Below, one piece after another: positions 15,715-25,038 of a stretch of 25,719 nt of DNA. The notes under the pieces were generated by a model. It was not told the origin of the DNA. It did not search any database and saw only the letters and a list, made by a program, of their open reading frames with translations. Made by a program: the position numbers and the translations under genes. Source of the stretch: an uncultured Prevotella sp. (lineage in GTDB: Bacteria > Bacteroidota > Bacteroidia > Bacteroidales > Bacteroidaceae); contig UQKO01000037.1 of NCBI GenBank assembly GCA_900541575.1, positions 1-25,719 of the forward strand, read 5' to 3'. Numbering within the stretch: position 1 is the first letter of the stretch; the number at the start of each line of letters is the position of its first letter.

Positions 15715-16587
15715 TTATCCTATTGTATGGCTTTCAAGCAATTCCTTGACCAATCCTTCAACATCAGCATCGGTCCCTGTAAGGCGCTTACTCTCTTTGG
15801 CTTTAAACACAATGTTCTGAACAGCCTTCACCTTCGTGGGGGAACCTGCCAACCCACACTGGCTGAGGTCACCATCCACATCGGCCACGCTCCATTGCGC
15901 TATGGTCAAGTAAGGTTTCTTCTCATACTCTTCGGCATAAGCCAAGCCCTCTGCTGGACGTTCCATGGGTGCCGAAGCACGCTTATACTTCATCACGAGT
16001 TTGGCATTGCGAGGTCGACAGGGAGCTGCATTTCCATTCACTGTGAGCAAAATGGGCATGGGAGCTTCTACACGTTCCATACCACCATCGATATGTCGAG
16101 TTACTATTACCTTGCCATTCTTCACCTCATCCACGCTAGTCACGTAGGTCACTTGATTGAGGTCGAGCTTCTGAGCTACCTGCGGTCCCACTTGAGCGGT
16201 ATCACCGTCAATGGCTTGGCGTCCACCAATCACAATATCGGGTATACCAATTTTCTTGATAGCTTGGGCTAGAGCATAGCTTGTAGCCAAGGTGTCTGCA
16301 CCTGCGAATGCACGGTCGGTAAGCAAATATCCACCATCGGCACCGCGGTAGAGACCTTCACGAATCACCTCAGTGGCACGTGGAGGACCCATAGTGAGAA
16401 TATGTACAGTAGAACCAGGATTTTGTTCTTTCAGACGTAGCGCTTGTTCAAGCGCATTAAGGTCCTCGGGGTTGAAGATGGCGGGAAGTGCGGCACGATT
16501 CACCGTACCCTCCGGAGTCATCGCATCCTTACCCACATTGCGGGTATCGGGCACTTGCTTAGCAAGTACTACAATTTTCAGACTCAT
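15715..16587 (-). CDS. etfB: Electron transfer flavoprotein subunit beta
   Basis: Encodes 290 aa, slightly longer than classical EtfB (~255-260). It starts MSLKIVVLAKQVPDTRNVG and contains the FAD/AMP-site segment GGRQAIDGDTAQVGP (about 140-154). This GDTAQVGP form is what I recall for EtfB subunits of the electron-bifurcating group that bind a second FAD, in contrast to AMP-binding mitochondrial-type EtfB. It is the first gene of a three-gene operon with etfA and the acyl-CoA dehydrogenase, and has a clear consensus promoter upstream. No NADH-binding partner other than EtfAB itself is nearby. Confidence 0.96.
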   Translation of the reverse strand: MSLKIVVLAKQVPDTRNVGKDAMTPEGTVNRAALPAIFNPEDLNALEQALRLKEQNPGSTVHILTMGPPRATEVIREGLYRGADGGYLLTDRAFAGADTLATSYALAQAIKKIGIPDIVIGGRQAIDGDTAQVGPQVAQKLDLNQVTYVTSVDEVKNGKVIVTRHIDGGMERVEAPMPILLTVNGNAAPCRPRNAKLVMKYKRASAPMERPAEGLAYAEEYEKKPYLTIAQWSVADVDGDLSQCGLAGSPTKVKAVQNIVFKAKESKRLTGTDADVEGLVKELLESHTIG

Positions 16588-16756
16588 ATACTTGTGTTTT
16601 AGGGCTTCTTCCTTATCACTACCCTACCTTATTTCTCTCATGAAGCTAAACATTTCACGGAATAAACATGGAAGGCGAGGAAAAGCTTGGTATATATTTA
16701 ATTTGTTTTAGATTATTATCTGCAATATGCAACAGTCAAGCGGCTTGTAAGCGCAG

Positions 16757-16787
16757 CAAATTTAGTGTTTTCTACGAATGATGCCAA
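16757..16787 (-). promoter_or_regulatory. Promoter of the etfB-etfA-acyl-CoA dehydrogenase operon
   Basis: On the minus strand, TTG (16785-16787) is followed by 20 bp and then TAAATTTG (16757-16764), a good Bacteroidetes -33/-7 match. It lies about 170 bp upstream of etfB, giving a long leader. A small perfect hairpin gccaag-caaa-cttggc (16783-16798) overlaps the -33 region. Confidence 0.7.
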
Positions 16788-16844
16788 GCAAACTTGGCGT
16801 TTTCCGCACTTTTCACCCTTTTTCTGAGCCTAATAGTCCATAAA

Positions 16845-18935
16845 TTAGTGACCTTTGCAATAGTTAAGAAATTCCTCTTTACTTCCATTGTACACATTGA
16901 CATCCACTTCGCCATGGATGCCTCTCACTCGGCCATAAGGCGTGAGCTGCCAATGGAGCAAGCGCACATAAGGCTTAAATTCGCCGTAGCGAGCTATCCA
17001 CACATCGTAGCCACGCAGAACGGCAGGCGCATGTTTCAAATGATTGTTTACAAAGAGTTGACCTACGTAGAGTATGGGTTTCTTACCACGTCGCTGCTCT
17101 ACGATGCGCAACCATGCTATCACCTGACGAAATAGAGCCTCATCACCTCCCATGTCGCGTATCTGCTTATCCGTAGGTTCTAAATCGAGTACAGGCGGAA
17201 GGTCGGTCGGGGCTATCCAAGCCATTTTCAGAAAATAAGCAGCTTGTTGTGCACCAGAAGTGCGTGTGCTAAAGAAATGATAGGACCCTACCGCTATGCC
17301 ATGCCGACGCGCCTGTCGTAGGTCGGAAGGGTAGTATTTATTAAACACCGTCTTTCCCTCGGTGGCTTTTATGTAAACAAACGATACGGGATAATCCACC
17401 TGTCCCTGCACACGACGGCCACCACCCAAACTTGTAATCCGCAGATTAGCCCAATTGATACCATATTTCTTTTTCCCTTTCTCATGCTGATGGCGCGAAA
17501 TATCTATGCCATAGATACGATCGCGAGTATATATCATGCGTTCGCCTTGAAAACTATCGTTTTTCCACGAACCACAATGCAACATTTGGCGACCATTAAG
17601 ACTAAATCCATGTCCATTTCTTCGACCGGCTTTCCATTCCCCATCATAGTAGGCACCATCTGCTCCATAGAATCGTCCCTCTCCATCGGGACGCATCAGC
17701 GAATCAAGTTGACCTACGTATAGTCCCTTAGCATAGTGTACTTGCCCCTCTCGAAGGGAGTCTGCGCACCACTGTCCACGATACGTAGTGCCATCTTTAA
17801 GAGTCAGCACGCCATACCCTTCGCGTCTTACACCTTGGGCGGTTTCTAATGTTTCCCCTTCATAACGTGCACTATCGGCCACAAAGAATCGTTGACACAC
17901 ATATACTTTTTGAGGAGCATTCTCCTTCGTAGCCACTTTTTCTGTCCCTTGCATTCCTTTCACCCATGCCTTCAGATTAAGACTCCACCATACAGGCCAA
18001 CAATGTGCCTTACGCATTAAGCGAGCCACGGCATAAGATGAAACTCGCCGACCGCCGCGCTCAATGCCACATAAATGCCCCGAGCGATTCACCCAGGCCC
18101 CACCCTCGCAAGCAGGAAAGAGTTCCGATTTCCGACCAACTTTCTGAGGTTTGCTACCTAGCGACAGACATCCCATATCGTTAAAAGCGAGCAACGTACT
18201 ATTAAGATGACGCACACCAAAGCGGTACACCGAAAAGCGCGTACTGCCCTGCGGTAGAAGTTCGTCGGCTGTTTGGAGAAGCAATAGTCCGTCACCATGT
18301 TCCCTCAGATAGGCTTTCACGGGATGTTTCGTATAGGGAGTTATAACCTCGGCATGCACCTGCGCAACAGCTTTCAGGCGTAATGCGTCTTTTAGAGCTT
18401 TTTTCACCTTATGCAAAGCCGAATCTGTCTGTTCTTTGTACATCGTGGCTAAGGCACGATAGGCCATCACTTCGTTGTAACCATCGTCCACCACGGTGTG
18501 AGTTCGAGCATAATAATTAAGTTCATCCACCTCGCTCGTTTCCTTTTCCAATCGTTCTGAGAGTATCGTATCTAACCGTTCTAATCGACCTTGAAGCGCT
18601 CTTCCCGTCACTTCCAATGGTGCACCATCTACCAACGCGTCGGAAGTAACAACACACCCTGTATTCGACACAAACACTCCTGTTTGGTCTTGCTCATCAT
18701 GCAGACTATCTGCATGAATTGCAGCATTACGCAAACTATCATCGCGTAAAGATAGAAAAAGAGTATCCTTAGGCGCAAGCACAAGAGCGTAACAACTGCG
18801 TGCCCTCACTCGACAGAGGGCATCCATTTGTTTCTTGCTTGCTTGGGGGATGAATATGTAAAGTATCAGCGCAGTCAACACCACGACCAATACAACTACT
18901 ACGTAAATAAGTTTTTTCTTTGTTCTTTTCATCAT
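16845..18935 (-). CDS. Membrane-anchored pseudo-trypsin / MORN / GH25 lysozyme fusion protein
   Basis: Encodes 696 aa. Parts in order: basic N-terminus plus one TM helix (about 9-30); a region 85-310 that resembles a trypsin/HtrA-like domain (FVSNTGCVVTSDALV at 88-102, EGGAWVNRSGHLCGIERGG at 277-295) with a helical insert (about 105-195); three to four MORN-like repeats (about 357-450; e.g. YYDGEWKAGRRNGHGF); and a C-terminal GH25 muramidase domain (474-696). The GH25 active site is intact: Asp478 in YGIDISRHQ, VYIKATEG, GSYHFF, Asp584 and Glu586 in LDLEP, and Asp678 in GEVDVNVYNG. In the protease-like part, the position expected for the catalytic Ser reads Glu, and the His motif reads SDALV, so it should be inactive. 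Probable role: cleavage of peptidoglycan N-acetylmuramic acid linkages at the envelope. No neighbour suggests regulation. Confidence 0.85.
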   Translation of the reverse strand: MMKRTKKKLIYVVVVLVVVLTALILYIFIPQASKKQMDALCRVRARSCYALVLAPKDTLFLSLRDDSLRNAAIHADSLHDEQDQTGVFVSNTGCVVTSDALVDGAPLEVTGRALQGRLERLDTILSERLEKETSEVDELNYYARTHTVVDDGYNEVMAYRALATMYKEQTDSALHKVKKALKDALRLKAVAQVHAEVITPYTKHPVKAYLREHGDGLLLLQTADELLPQGSTRFSVYRFGVRHLNSTLLAFNDMGCLSLGSKPQKVGRKSELFPACEGGAWVNRSGHLCGIERGGRRVSSYAVARLMRKAHCWPVWWSLNLKAWVKGMQGTEKVATKENAPQKVYVCQRFFVADSARYEGETLETAQGVRREGYGVLTLKDGTTYRGQWCADSLREGQVHYAKGLYVGQLDSLMRPDGEGRFYGADGAYYDGEWKAGRRNGHGFSLNGRQMLHCGSWKNDSFQGERMIYTRDRIYGIDISRHQHEKGKKKYGINWANLRITSLGGGRRVQGQVDYPVSFVYIKATEGKTVFNKYYPSDLRQARRHGIAVGSYHFFSTRTSGAQQAAYFLKMAWIAPTDLPPVLDLEPTDKQIRDMGGDEALFRQVIAWLRIVEQRRGKKPILYVGQLFVNNHLKHAPAVLRGYDVWIARYGEFKPYVRLLHWQLTPYGRVRGIHGEVDVNVYNGSKEEFLNYCKGH

Positions 18936-19138
18936 TCTGCCCCGTAAGCGGGGACTTTAGGACTTGTTTTCTTACAATACGCGAAGTTACAAAAAAATCT
19001 GAAATGAATCACCATTTTCACTTCACACGTACGCACCATTCTATTTTTACATCGAAAAGATCTTACACCCGAACTATCGATGAAAGTACAGTACAAAGAA
19101 GTGAGAATAAGCAACGTCTGCAAATTCCATTAAATTTG

Positions 19139-19146
19139 TACCTTTG
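19139..19146 (+). promoter_or_regulatory. -7 box immediately before the MATE gene
   Basis: TACCTTTG (TAnnTTTG) ends five bases before the ATG at 19151. A second match, TAAATTTG, lies at 19131-19138. With the first box the transcript would begin at or within a few bases of the start codon (near-leaderless). No convincing -33 TTTG is present at the standard distance. Confidence 0.5.
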
Positions 19147-19150
19147 CATC

Positions 19151-20452
19151 ATGAACCAACAGATACTACGCATTGCTTTTCCGAGCATCATCTCCAACAT
19201 CACCATTCCCCTACTTGCCCTGGCCGATACCACAATCGTGGGTCATCTAGGCAAGTCCTCTTATATCGGTGCGATTGCCCTAGGCGGCATGGTGTTCAAC
19301 ATGGCTTACTGGCTCTTTGGATTTCTGCGAATGGGCACAGGAGGTCTCACCGCACAGGCCTACGGCCGAGGCGACGAACAAGAATCCACATGCGTACTAC
19401 TGCGCTCTCTGTTCGTGGCATTAGGAATTTCAATGCTTTTGTGGTTACTACAACATCCTATCATCGATCTCACACTCCACTTCGTCACTGCCTCGCCCGA
19501 GGTAGCTACTAATGCACGCAATTATTACCAAGTGCTCATCTGGGGCGCACCCGCAGTGCTCGGACTTTACAGCCTAACGGGATGGTTTCTCGGCATGCAA
19601 GATGCACGTGTACCGATGCTCACGGCCATTTTGCAGAATGTAGTCAATATTTCGGCGAGTTGTCTACTCGTATTTGGATTTCACCTCAAAATAAGAGGCG
19701 TGGCAGCGGGCACGCTCATTGCGCAATATACAGGGTTCGCCATAGCCTTGGGCATCTGGTTTTGCCGTCACCGGCACGCATTACACGGCATTCGATGGAC
19801 GCATATCGTCGAGACGGATGCATTAAAGAAGTTTTTCAGCGTGAATCGCGACATATTTCTGCGTACACTCTGCCTCATCGCTGTGACGAGCTATTTTACT
19901 TCGTTCGGATCGGCGCAAGGAGAACTCATACTAGCAGCCAACACGCTACTTATGCAATTTTTCATTCTCTTCTCTTACGTAATGGATGGCTTTGCCTATG
20001 CGGGCGAGGCTCTTGGTGGAAGATTCTGCGGAGCAGGAAGTAGGAAGGATTTTAACAAACTCACTCGCTATCTTTTTGGTTGGGGAATCGCATTAGTCGC
20101 AATCTATTCAGCAACTTATGCCATAACCGGACGAGGACTTCTTCGCATACTCACTAGCAATAGCTCGGTAGTGACTTGTGCAACAGACTACTTACCCTAT
20201 GCATGCGCTGTACCAGTGGCAAGTTTTACTGCCTTTCTCTTCGATGGCCTTTTTATCGGAACCACATCTACACGTTTCATGCTCTTCAGCATGATGGCTG
20301 CGACCGCAACATTCTTTCTCATTTTGGAATGTTTTCCTGCGAGCAATAGCACTTTATGGATGGCATTCTTGGCATACCTAGCATGCCGTGGCATAGTGCA
20401 AGCCTCACTTTTTCCAAAAGTAAAAAATAAACTAGGTGGGCTGGCTTCGTAA
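19151..20452 (+). CDS. MATE family multidrug/metabolite efflux transporter
   Basis: Encodes 433 aa starting MNQQILRIAFPSIISNI, the typical opening for these ~430-450-residue proteins. An open frame extends upstream to 18920 but its extra residues are not family-like. About twelve hydrophobic segments form two MatE halves, with ALADTTIVGHLG in the first helix pair and GFLRMGTGGLTAQAYG following. It uses a Na+ or H+ gradient to export cationic or other small compounds; the substrate is not readable. It is divergent from the GH25 fusion gene and lies upstream of pyrH on the same strand. pyrH has its own -7 box in the 104-bp gap. Confidence 0.93.
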   Translation: MNQQILRIAFPSIISNITIPLLALADTTIVGHLGKSSYIGAIALGGMVFNMAYWLFGFLRMGTGGLTAQAYGRGDEQESTCVLLRSLFVALGISMLLWLLQHPIIDLTLHFVTASPEVATNARNYYQVLIWGAPAVLGLYSLTGWFLGMQDARVPMLTAILQNVVNISASCLLVFGFHLKIRGVAAGTLIAQYTGFAIALGIWFCRHRHALHGIRWTHIVETDALKKFFSVNRDIFLRTLCLIAVTSYFTSFGSAQGELILAANTLLMQFFILFSYVMDGFAYAGEALGGRFCGAGSRKDFNKLTRYLFGWGIALVAIYSATYAITGRGLLRILTSNSSVVTCATDYLPYACAVPVASFTAFLFDGLFIGTTSTRFMLFSMMAATATFFLILECFPASNSTLWMAFLAYLACRGIVQASLFPKVKNKLGGLAS

Positions 20453-20464
20453 CAGAATAATTCG

Positions 20465-20472
20465 TAAATTTG
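20465..20472 (+). promoter_or_regulatory. Candidate -7 box of pyrH
   Basis: TAAATTTG, 84 bp upstream of the pyrH ATG, in the short gap after the MATE gene. No clear -33 element is visible. Confidence 0.45.
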
Positions 20473-20556
20473 CCCTTACATAAGCATCTAACTCATCCAG
20501 ATTATCAAAAAGACGGACAACGTAGCTACGAGTCCATACTAACACATAGAAGAAAA

Positions 20557-21267
20557 ATGGCTAAATTCAAACGTATTCTCCTCAAGCTCAGCGGCGAAAG
20601 TCTGATGGGAGAACAGGGTTATGGCATTGACGTGAAACGCCTTAACGAATATGCAGAGCAAATCAAAGAAGCCTTGGAGATGGGCGTACAAATCAGTATT
20701 GTCATCGGTGGCGGAAACATCTTTCGCGGATTGAGCGGTGCGGGTAAAGGATTCGACCGCGTAAAGGGCGATCAAATGGGCATGTGTGCCACTGTGATTA
20801 ATTCGCTAGCTCTAAGTTCTGCACTAGGAGCCATTGGCGTAAAAAGCCGCGTACTCACTGCTATACGCATGGAACCGATTGGCGAATTTTATAGCAAATG
20901 GAAAGCCATTGAAGCAATGGAGCGTGGCGAAGTGGCCATCATCAGTTGTGGCACTGGTAGCCCCTACTTTACCACCGACACTGGGTCTTCGTTGCGCGGC
21001 ATCGAGACAGAAGCCGATGTTATGCTGAAGGGCACACGCGTAGATGGTGTCTACACTGCCGACCCAGAGAAAGACCCTTCGGCAACAAAGTTCGACGAAA
21101 TTTCATACGACGAGGTGCTAGCCCGCGGACTCAAGGTAATGGACGTTACGGCCACAGCCATGTGTCGCGAAAACAAACTTCCCATCTACGTATTCAACAT
21201 GGATGTATACGGCAGCCTTAAAAAGGTGCTCAGCGGAGAAAAAATTGGTACATACGTGCACGCTTAA
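20557..21267 (+). CDS. pyrH: Uridylate kinase (UMP kinase)
   Basis: Encodes 236 aa from MAKFKRILLKLSGESLMG, the family opening. An upstream in-frame extension to 20470 uses a TTG and is not conserved-looking. It is a hexameric amino-acid-kinase-fold enzyme converting UMP to UDP with ATP. Visible motifs are KLSGESLMG at the N-terminus, VIGGGNIFRG, GTGSPYFTTDTGSSLRG (UMP/phosphate site) and VDGVYTADPEKDP. The family is usually allosterically controlled by GTP and UTP. It is followed by a strong terminator. The frr gene, its frequent neighbour in other phyla, is not here. Confidence 0.97.
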   Translation: MAKFKRILLKLSGESLMGEQGYGIDVKRLNEYAEQIKEALEMGVQISIVIGGGNIFRGLSGAGKGFDRVKGDQMGMCATVINSLALSSALGAIGVKSRVLTAIRMEPIGEFYSKWKAIEAMERGEVAIISCGTGSPYFTTDTGSSLRGIETEADVMLKGTRVDGVYTADPEKDPSATKFDEISYDEVLARGLKVMDVTATAMCRENKLPIYVFNMDVYGSLKKVLSGEKIGTYVHA

Positions 21268-21373
21268 CTCACTAACACTTAAACATTCTGTTCTCACGCC
21301 ATCCCCATGAAGGATGTTAGCCAATGAGAATAGATAACAACGCGTGTTTGTTTCACATTCCTAGATTATTTCT

Positions 21374-21422
21374 AACAAAGGGACATAGACTCCAATCATG
21401 GGGCACATGTCCCTTTGTTTTT
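21374..21422 (+). terminator. Rho-independent terminator of pyrH
   Basis: A perfect 13-bp stem (aacaaagggacat 21374-21386 with atgtccctttgtt 21407-21419) is followed by TTT, about 105 bp after pyrH. The rest of the 301-bp gap 21268-21568 contains no gene that I recognise, only a -7-like box near its end. Confidence 0.8.
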
Positions 21423-21529
21423 GCCCCATGGTAAGAATAACAAGCTACATCAAACACGCATGTATAACCGTAGTAGAGCAAATCATTGCTTTAATGCACT
21501 AAAACAACACGTATTACAAAACATTTTGC

Positions 21530-21537
21530 TAATTTTG
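21530..21537 (+). promoter_or_regulatory. Candidate -7 box of the first APC permease
   Basis: TAATTTTG (TAnnTTTG), 31 bp upstream of the ATG at 21569. No clear -33 element. Confidence 0.45.
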
Positions 21538-21568
21538 CAGCATATATATTGACAAAAAGAGACGACGA

Positions 21569-23230
21569 ATGGACTTATTTGCTAAAAAGAGAGTTGACGA
21601 ACTCGTGCAAGAGGCAGGAAACGATAGTGGCAAGGGACTTAAACGCGTACTAGGCACGTGGGGGCTCATTGCCCTAGGCGTAGGTGTCATCATTGGTGCC
21701 GGACTTTTCTCCGTTACGGGCATCGTGGCCGGCGAGCATACGGGACCCGCCATTATTCTAAGCTTTGCTCTAGCTGCCGTGTGCTGCGCACTAGCTGCAC
21801 TTTGCTATGCTGAATTTGCTTCGATGATTCCCGTAGCAGGATCGGCTTATACGTACTCTTATTTTACTATGGGCGAACTCGTGGCGTGGATTATCGGGTG
21901 GGACCTCGTGCTCGAATATGCCTTAGCGGCCATGACGGTAAGTATTTCTTGGAGTCGCTACTTTTGCGTAATTCTAGGCGATATTGGCATACACCTTCCT
22001 ATAGAGTGGACGGCATGCCCAGCCGATGGAGGCGTATTCAACCTTCCCGCCACACTGCTCATCGTAGCCTTATCACTCATTCTAATGCGTGGCACAAAAG
22101 GAAGTTCTAAGTTCAACGATTTCCTTGTTGTACTCAAAATTGCCGTAGTAATCATTTTCATAGGCATTGGCGTGCGCTATATGCGTGCCGAAAACCTAAC
22201 TCCATTCCTCCCTGCCAACACGGGGGTATTTGGTGAATATGGATGGTCGGGCGTGTTGCGTGGAGCGGCCATTGTGTTCTTTGCATTCCTTGGATTCGAT
22301 GCCATCAGCACGGCTGCACAAGAGACAAAGAATCCTCGCCGGAATATGCCTATTGGCATTCTCGGTTCGCTACTTATCTGTACGGTGCTCTATATGGCCT
22401 TTGCTTTAGTAATGACGGGCGTAGTGGATTATCATGCTTACAAGGGTGCCGACAGTATTGCTCCCGCAGCCACAGCCATTGCCCACATGGGAAGCGTAGG
22501 CCCTGACGGCACGGTAGTTCCAGCCTACCCCTGGCTCAATCGTGGCATTATATTAGCCATTTTGATGGGATATGCCAGTGTTGTATTAGTCACACTCCTT
22601 GGACAAAGCCGCGTGTTCTACAGCATGAGCCGAGATGGTTTACTTCCCCCACTCTTCTCGCATCTACACAAACGTTTCCATACGCCTGCACGCAGCAATC
22701 TGCTATTTATGACAGTGATTGGACTACTTGCAGGAGTAGTGCCTGCTAGCGTAGCGGGCGAGATGACGAGCATTGGCACACTTTTGGCCTTTTCATTGGT
22801 TTGTTTGGGCGTCATTGTCGTACGACGCACACAACCCAATGCCCCACGTTGTTTCAAAACACCCTTCGTACCTTGGATTCCAGCAGCAGGTGTGCTTTGC
22901 TGTGTGAGCATGATGCTTTTCCTCCCCGCTGACACATGGATTCGCCTTGTCATGTGGATGCTCATTGGCCTCGACGTTTATTCTTCCTATGGCGTGCGTC
23001 ATAGCCACATTGGTGGTGGAACGGATCGACGACATGGACAGACGGTGCTCAATGCTATTGCCATTTTTGTAGCCGTGCTATGCATCATCACCGCCCTTTG
23101 GCACCAACAGACATTGGGATGGGAAGCCGACAAGACTCTCTTCTGGATTGGTACATTATTTGGTCTCATACATATTTTCTATTATCTGGTAAGGAGTTTC
23201 CGCCCTGCCACGGTGAATAAAAAAGAGTAA
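21569..23230 (+). CDS. APC superfamily amino-acid permease, first of a tandem pair
   Basis: Encodes 553 aa with a polar N-terminus and about twelve or more TM helices. It contains the APC signature GVGVIIGAGLFSVTG in the first helix (substrate-amide binding loop), GELVAWIIGWDLVLEYAL and the C-terminal-half stretch AAIVFFAFLGFDAISTAAQETKNP, typical of cationic amino-acid-transporter-like (YfnA/CAT) members. The substrate is probably an amino acid taken up with protons, but specificity is not readable. It is about 75-80 percent identical by eye to the next gene, with stretches of near-identical DNA, which points to tandem duplication with possible gene conversion. Confidence 0.93.
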   Translation: MDLFAKKRVDELVQEAGNDSGKGLKRVLGTWGLIALGVGVIIGAGLFSVTGIVAGEHTGPAIILSFALAAVCCALAALCYAEFASMIPVAGSAYTYSYFTMGELVAWIIGWDLVLEYALAAMTVSISWSRYFCVILGDIGIHLPIEWTACPADGGVFNLPATLLIVALSLILMRGTKGSSKFNDFLVVLKIAVVIIFIGIGVRYMRAENLTPFLPANTGVFGEYGWSGVLRGAAIVFFAFLGFDAISTAAQETKNPRRNMPIGILGSLLICTVLYMAFALVMTGVVDYHAYKGADSIAPAATAIAHMGSVGPDGTVVPAYPWLNRGIILAILMGYASVVLVTLLGQSRVFYSMSRDGLLPPLFSHLHKRFHTPARSNLLFMTVIGLLAGVVPASVAGEMTSIGTLLAFSLVCLGVIVVRRTQPNAPRCFKTPFVPWIPAAGVLCCVSMMLFLPADTWIRLVMWMLIGLDVYSSYGVRHSHIGGGTDRRHGQTVLNAIAIFVAVLCIITALWHQQTLGWEADKTLFWIGTLFGLIHIFYYLVRSFRPATVNKKE

Positions 23231-23297
23231 GAGGCTAAAGCCACCAAAGAAACATAATATATCTAGGGATTGACTATCCTATAAAACAAAAAACTAA

Positions 23298-24944
23298 ATG
23301 GACTTATTCGTTAAAAAAACAGCAGCCGAACTTCTTCACGAAGCAGAAAACGAAGGAGGCAGAGGCTTAAAGCGCGTCCTCGGTCCAGGAGGCTTGATAG
23401 CCCTCGGTGTGGGCGTCATCATCGGTGCAGGACTTTTCTCTGTCACGGGCATTGTGGCAGGCGAACATACAGGTCCAGCCATTGTCATTAGCTTTGCACT
23501 AGCAGCCATTGCTTGTGCGCTTTCTGGCCTTTGCTATGCAGAGTTCGCTTCCATGCTCCCCGTATCGGGATCAGCTTACACATATTCCTATTTTACCATG
23601 GGGGAACTCGTGGCGTGGATTATCGGATGGGATCTCGTGCTCGAATATGCCGTGGCGGCTGTAGCCATCAGTATCTCGTGGAGCCGATATTTCTGCATTA
23701 TGATGTCAGACATTGGTCATCCACTTCCCATAGAACTCACGGCATGCCCTTCCGATGGGGGTGTGTTCAATCTGCCCGCGGCCTTACTCGTCATCCTACT
23801 ATCGTTCATTTTAATGAGAGGAACTGCGGGGAGTTCTAAGTTCAACGATCTCATGGTTGTGCTCAAGATCTCCGTGGTACTTGCCTTCATCTTTATCGGG
23901 TTCAAATATATCAAAGCCGACAATCTTACACCTTTCATACCCGCCAACACTGGCAACTTTGGCGATTACGGATGGTCGGGAATCTTGCGTGGCGCTGCCA
24001 TCGTATTTTTTGCTTATATCGGCTTCGACGCTGTGAGCACTGCGGCACAAGAAACAAAAAATCCGCGCCGGAACATGCCTATCGGCATTCTCGGTTCGCT
24101 CATCATCTGCAGCATACTTTACATGATATTCTCCTTCGTCATGACGGGAGTGGTAGACTATCACGAATATATTGGTGCAGACAGCATTGCTCCAGCAGCA
24201 ACAGCCGTAGCTCATATGGGGCCGACTCTCTCGGATGGAACGGTTGTACCAGCCTATCCTTGGCTTAACCGCGGCATCATCGTAGCAATTCTATTGGGCT
24301 ATGCTAGTGTAGTAATGGTGATGATGCTCGGACAAAGCCGCGTGTTCTATAGCATGAGCAAAGATGGCCTGCTCCCGCCCATTTTCTCTCACCTACACAA
24401 ACGTTTTCACACTCCCGCACGCAGCAACATGCTATTCATGGTGATTATCTGCGTGCTCGCTGGCCTTGTTCCGCCCGATGTTGCTGGTGAGATGACAAGC
24501 ATCGGTACACTTTTCGCTTTTTCTCTCGTATGTCTTGGCGTTATTGTAGTGCGTCGCACACAACCAGATGCTCCTCGTGGATTCAAAACTCCCTTCGTGC
24601 CTTGGATTCCATCTGCAGGAGTTGTTTGCTGTGTGGGAATGATGTTATTTCTCCCAGCCGAAACGTGGATTCGCCTCGTGATATGGATGATTATCGGACT
24701 AGACATTTATTCTTTTTATGGCGTAAAACATAGCGTCGTGGGCGGTGGGAGCGTTCGACGCCATGGCCAAAGCATTTTAAGTTGTATCGGTGTGTTCATA
24801 TCCATCCTCTGCATCATCACTGGTTTCTGGCACCAACAAACCGTAGGCTGGCATGAGAATCGCATCCTAATGTGGACGGCTGTCATTTTCGGTGTAGTAC
24901 ACATTTTCTTCTATCTCGTCAGAGGTGTAAAACCTGCACACTAA
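23298..24944 (+). CDS. APC superfamily amino-acid permease, second of a tandem pair
   Basis: Encodes 548 aa and is a paralogue of the preceding gene, starting MDLFVKKTAAELLHEAEN. It carries the same motifs: GVGVIIGAGLFSVTG in helix 1, GELVAWIIGWDLVLEYAV and AAIVFFAYIGFDAVSTAAQETKNP. Differences cluster at the N-terminus and in some TM helices (for example GFDAIS versus GFDAVS), so the two may differ in affinity or specificity. It lies 67 bp after the first permease with no clear promoter, so they are likely co-transcribed. A strong hairpin follows at 25039-25078. Confidence 0.93.
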   Translation: MDLFVKKTAAELLHEAENEGGRGLKRVLGPGGLIALGVGVIIGAGLFSVTGIVAGEHTGPAIVISFALAAIACALSGLCYAEFASMLPVSGSAYTYSYFTMGELVAWIIGWDLVLEYAVAAVAISISWSRYFCIMMSDIGHPLPIELTACPSDGGVFNLPAALLVILLSFILMRGTAGSSKFNDLMVVLKISVVLAFIFIGFKYIKADNLTPFIPANTGNFGDYGWSGILRGAAIVFFAYIGFDAVSTAAQETKNPRRNMPIGILGSLIICSILYMIFSFVMTGVVDYHEYIGADSIAPAATAVAHMGPTLSDGTVVPAYPWLNRGIIVAILLGYASVVMVMMLGQSRVFYSMSKDGLLPPIFSHLHKRFHTPARSNMLFMVIICVLAGLVPPDVAGEMTSIGTLFAFSLVCLGVIVVRRTQPDAPRGFKTPFVPWIPSAGVVCCVGMMLFLPAETWIRLVIWMIIGLDIYSFYGVKHSVVGGGSVRRHGQSILSCIGVFISILCIITGFWHQQTVGWHENRILMWTAVIFGVVHIFFYLVRGVKPAH

Positions 24945-25038
24945 TTTTCCCAAACAAACAATAGGAAAGTTCCCTTTCACACCTGAAAATTTCTATCCTA
25001 CCATCGCACAATATAAAGCGAGAGGCTGATATTATTTA

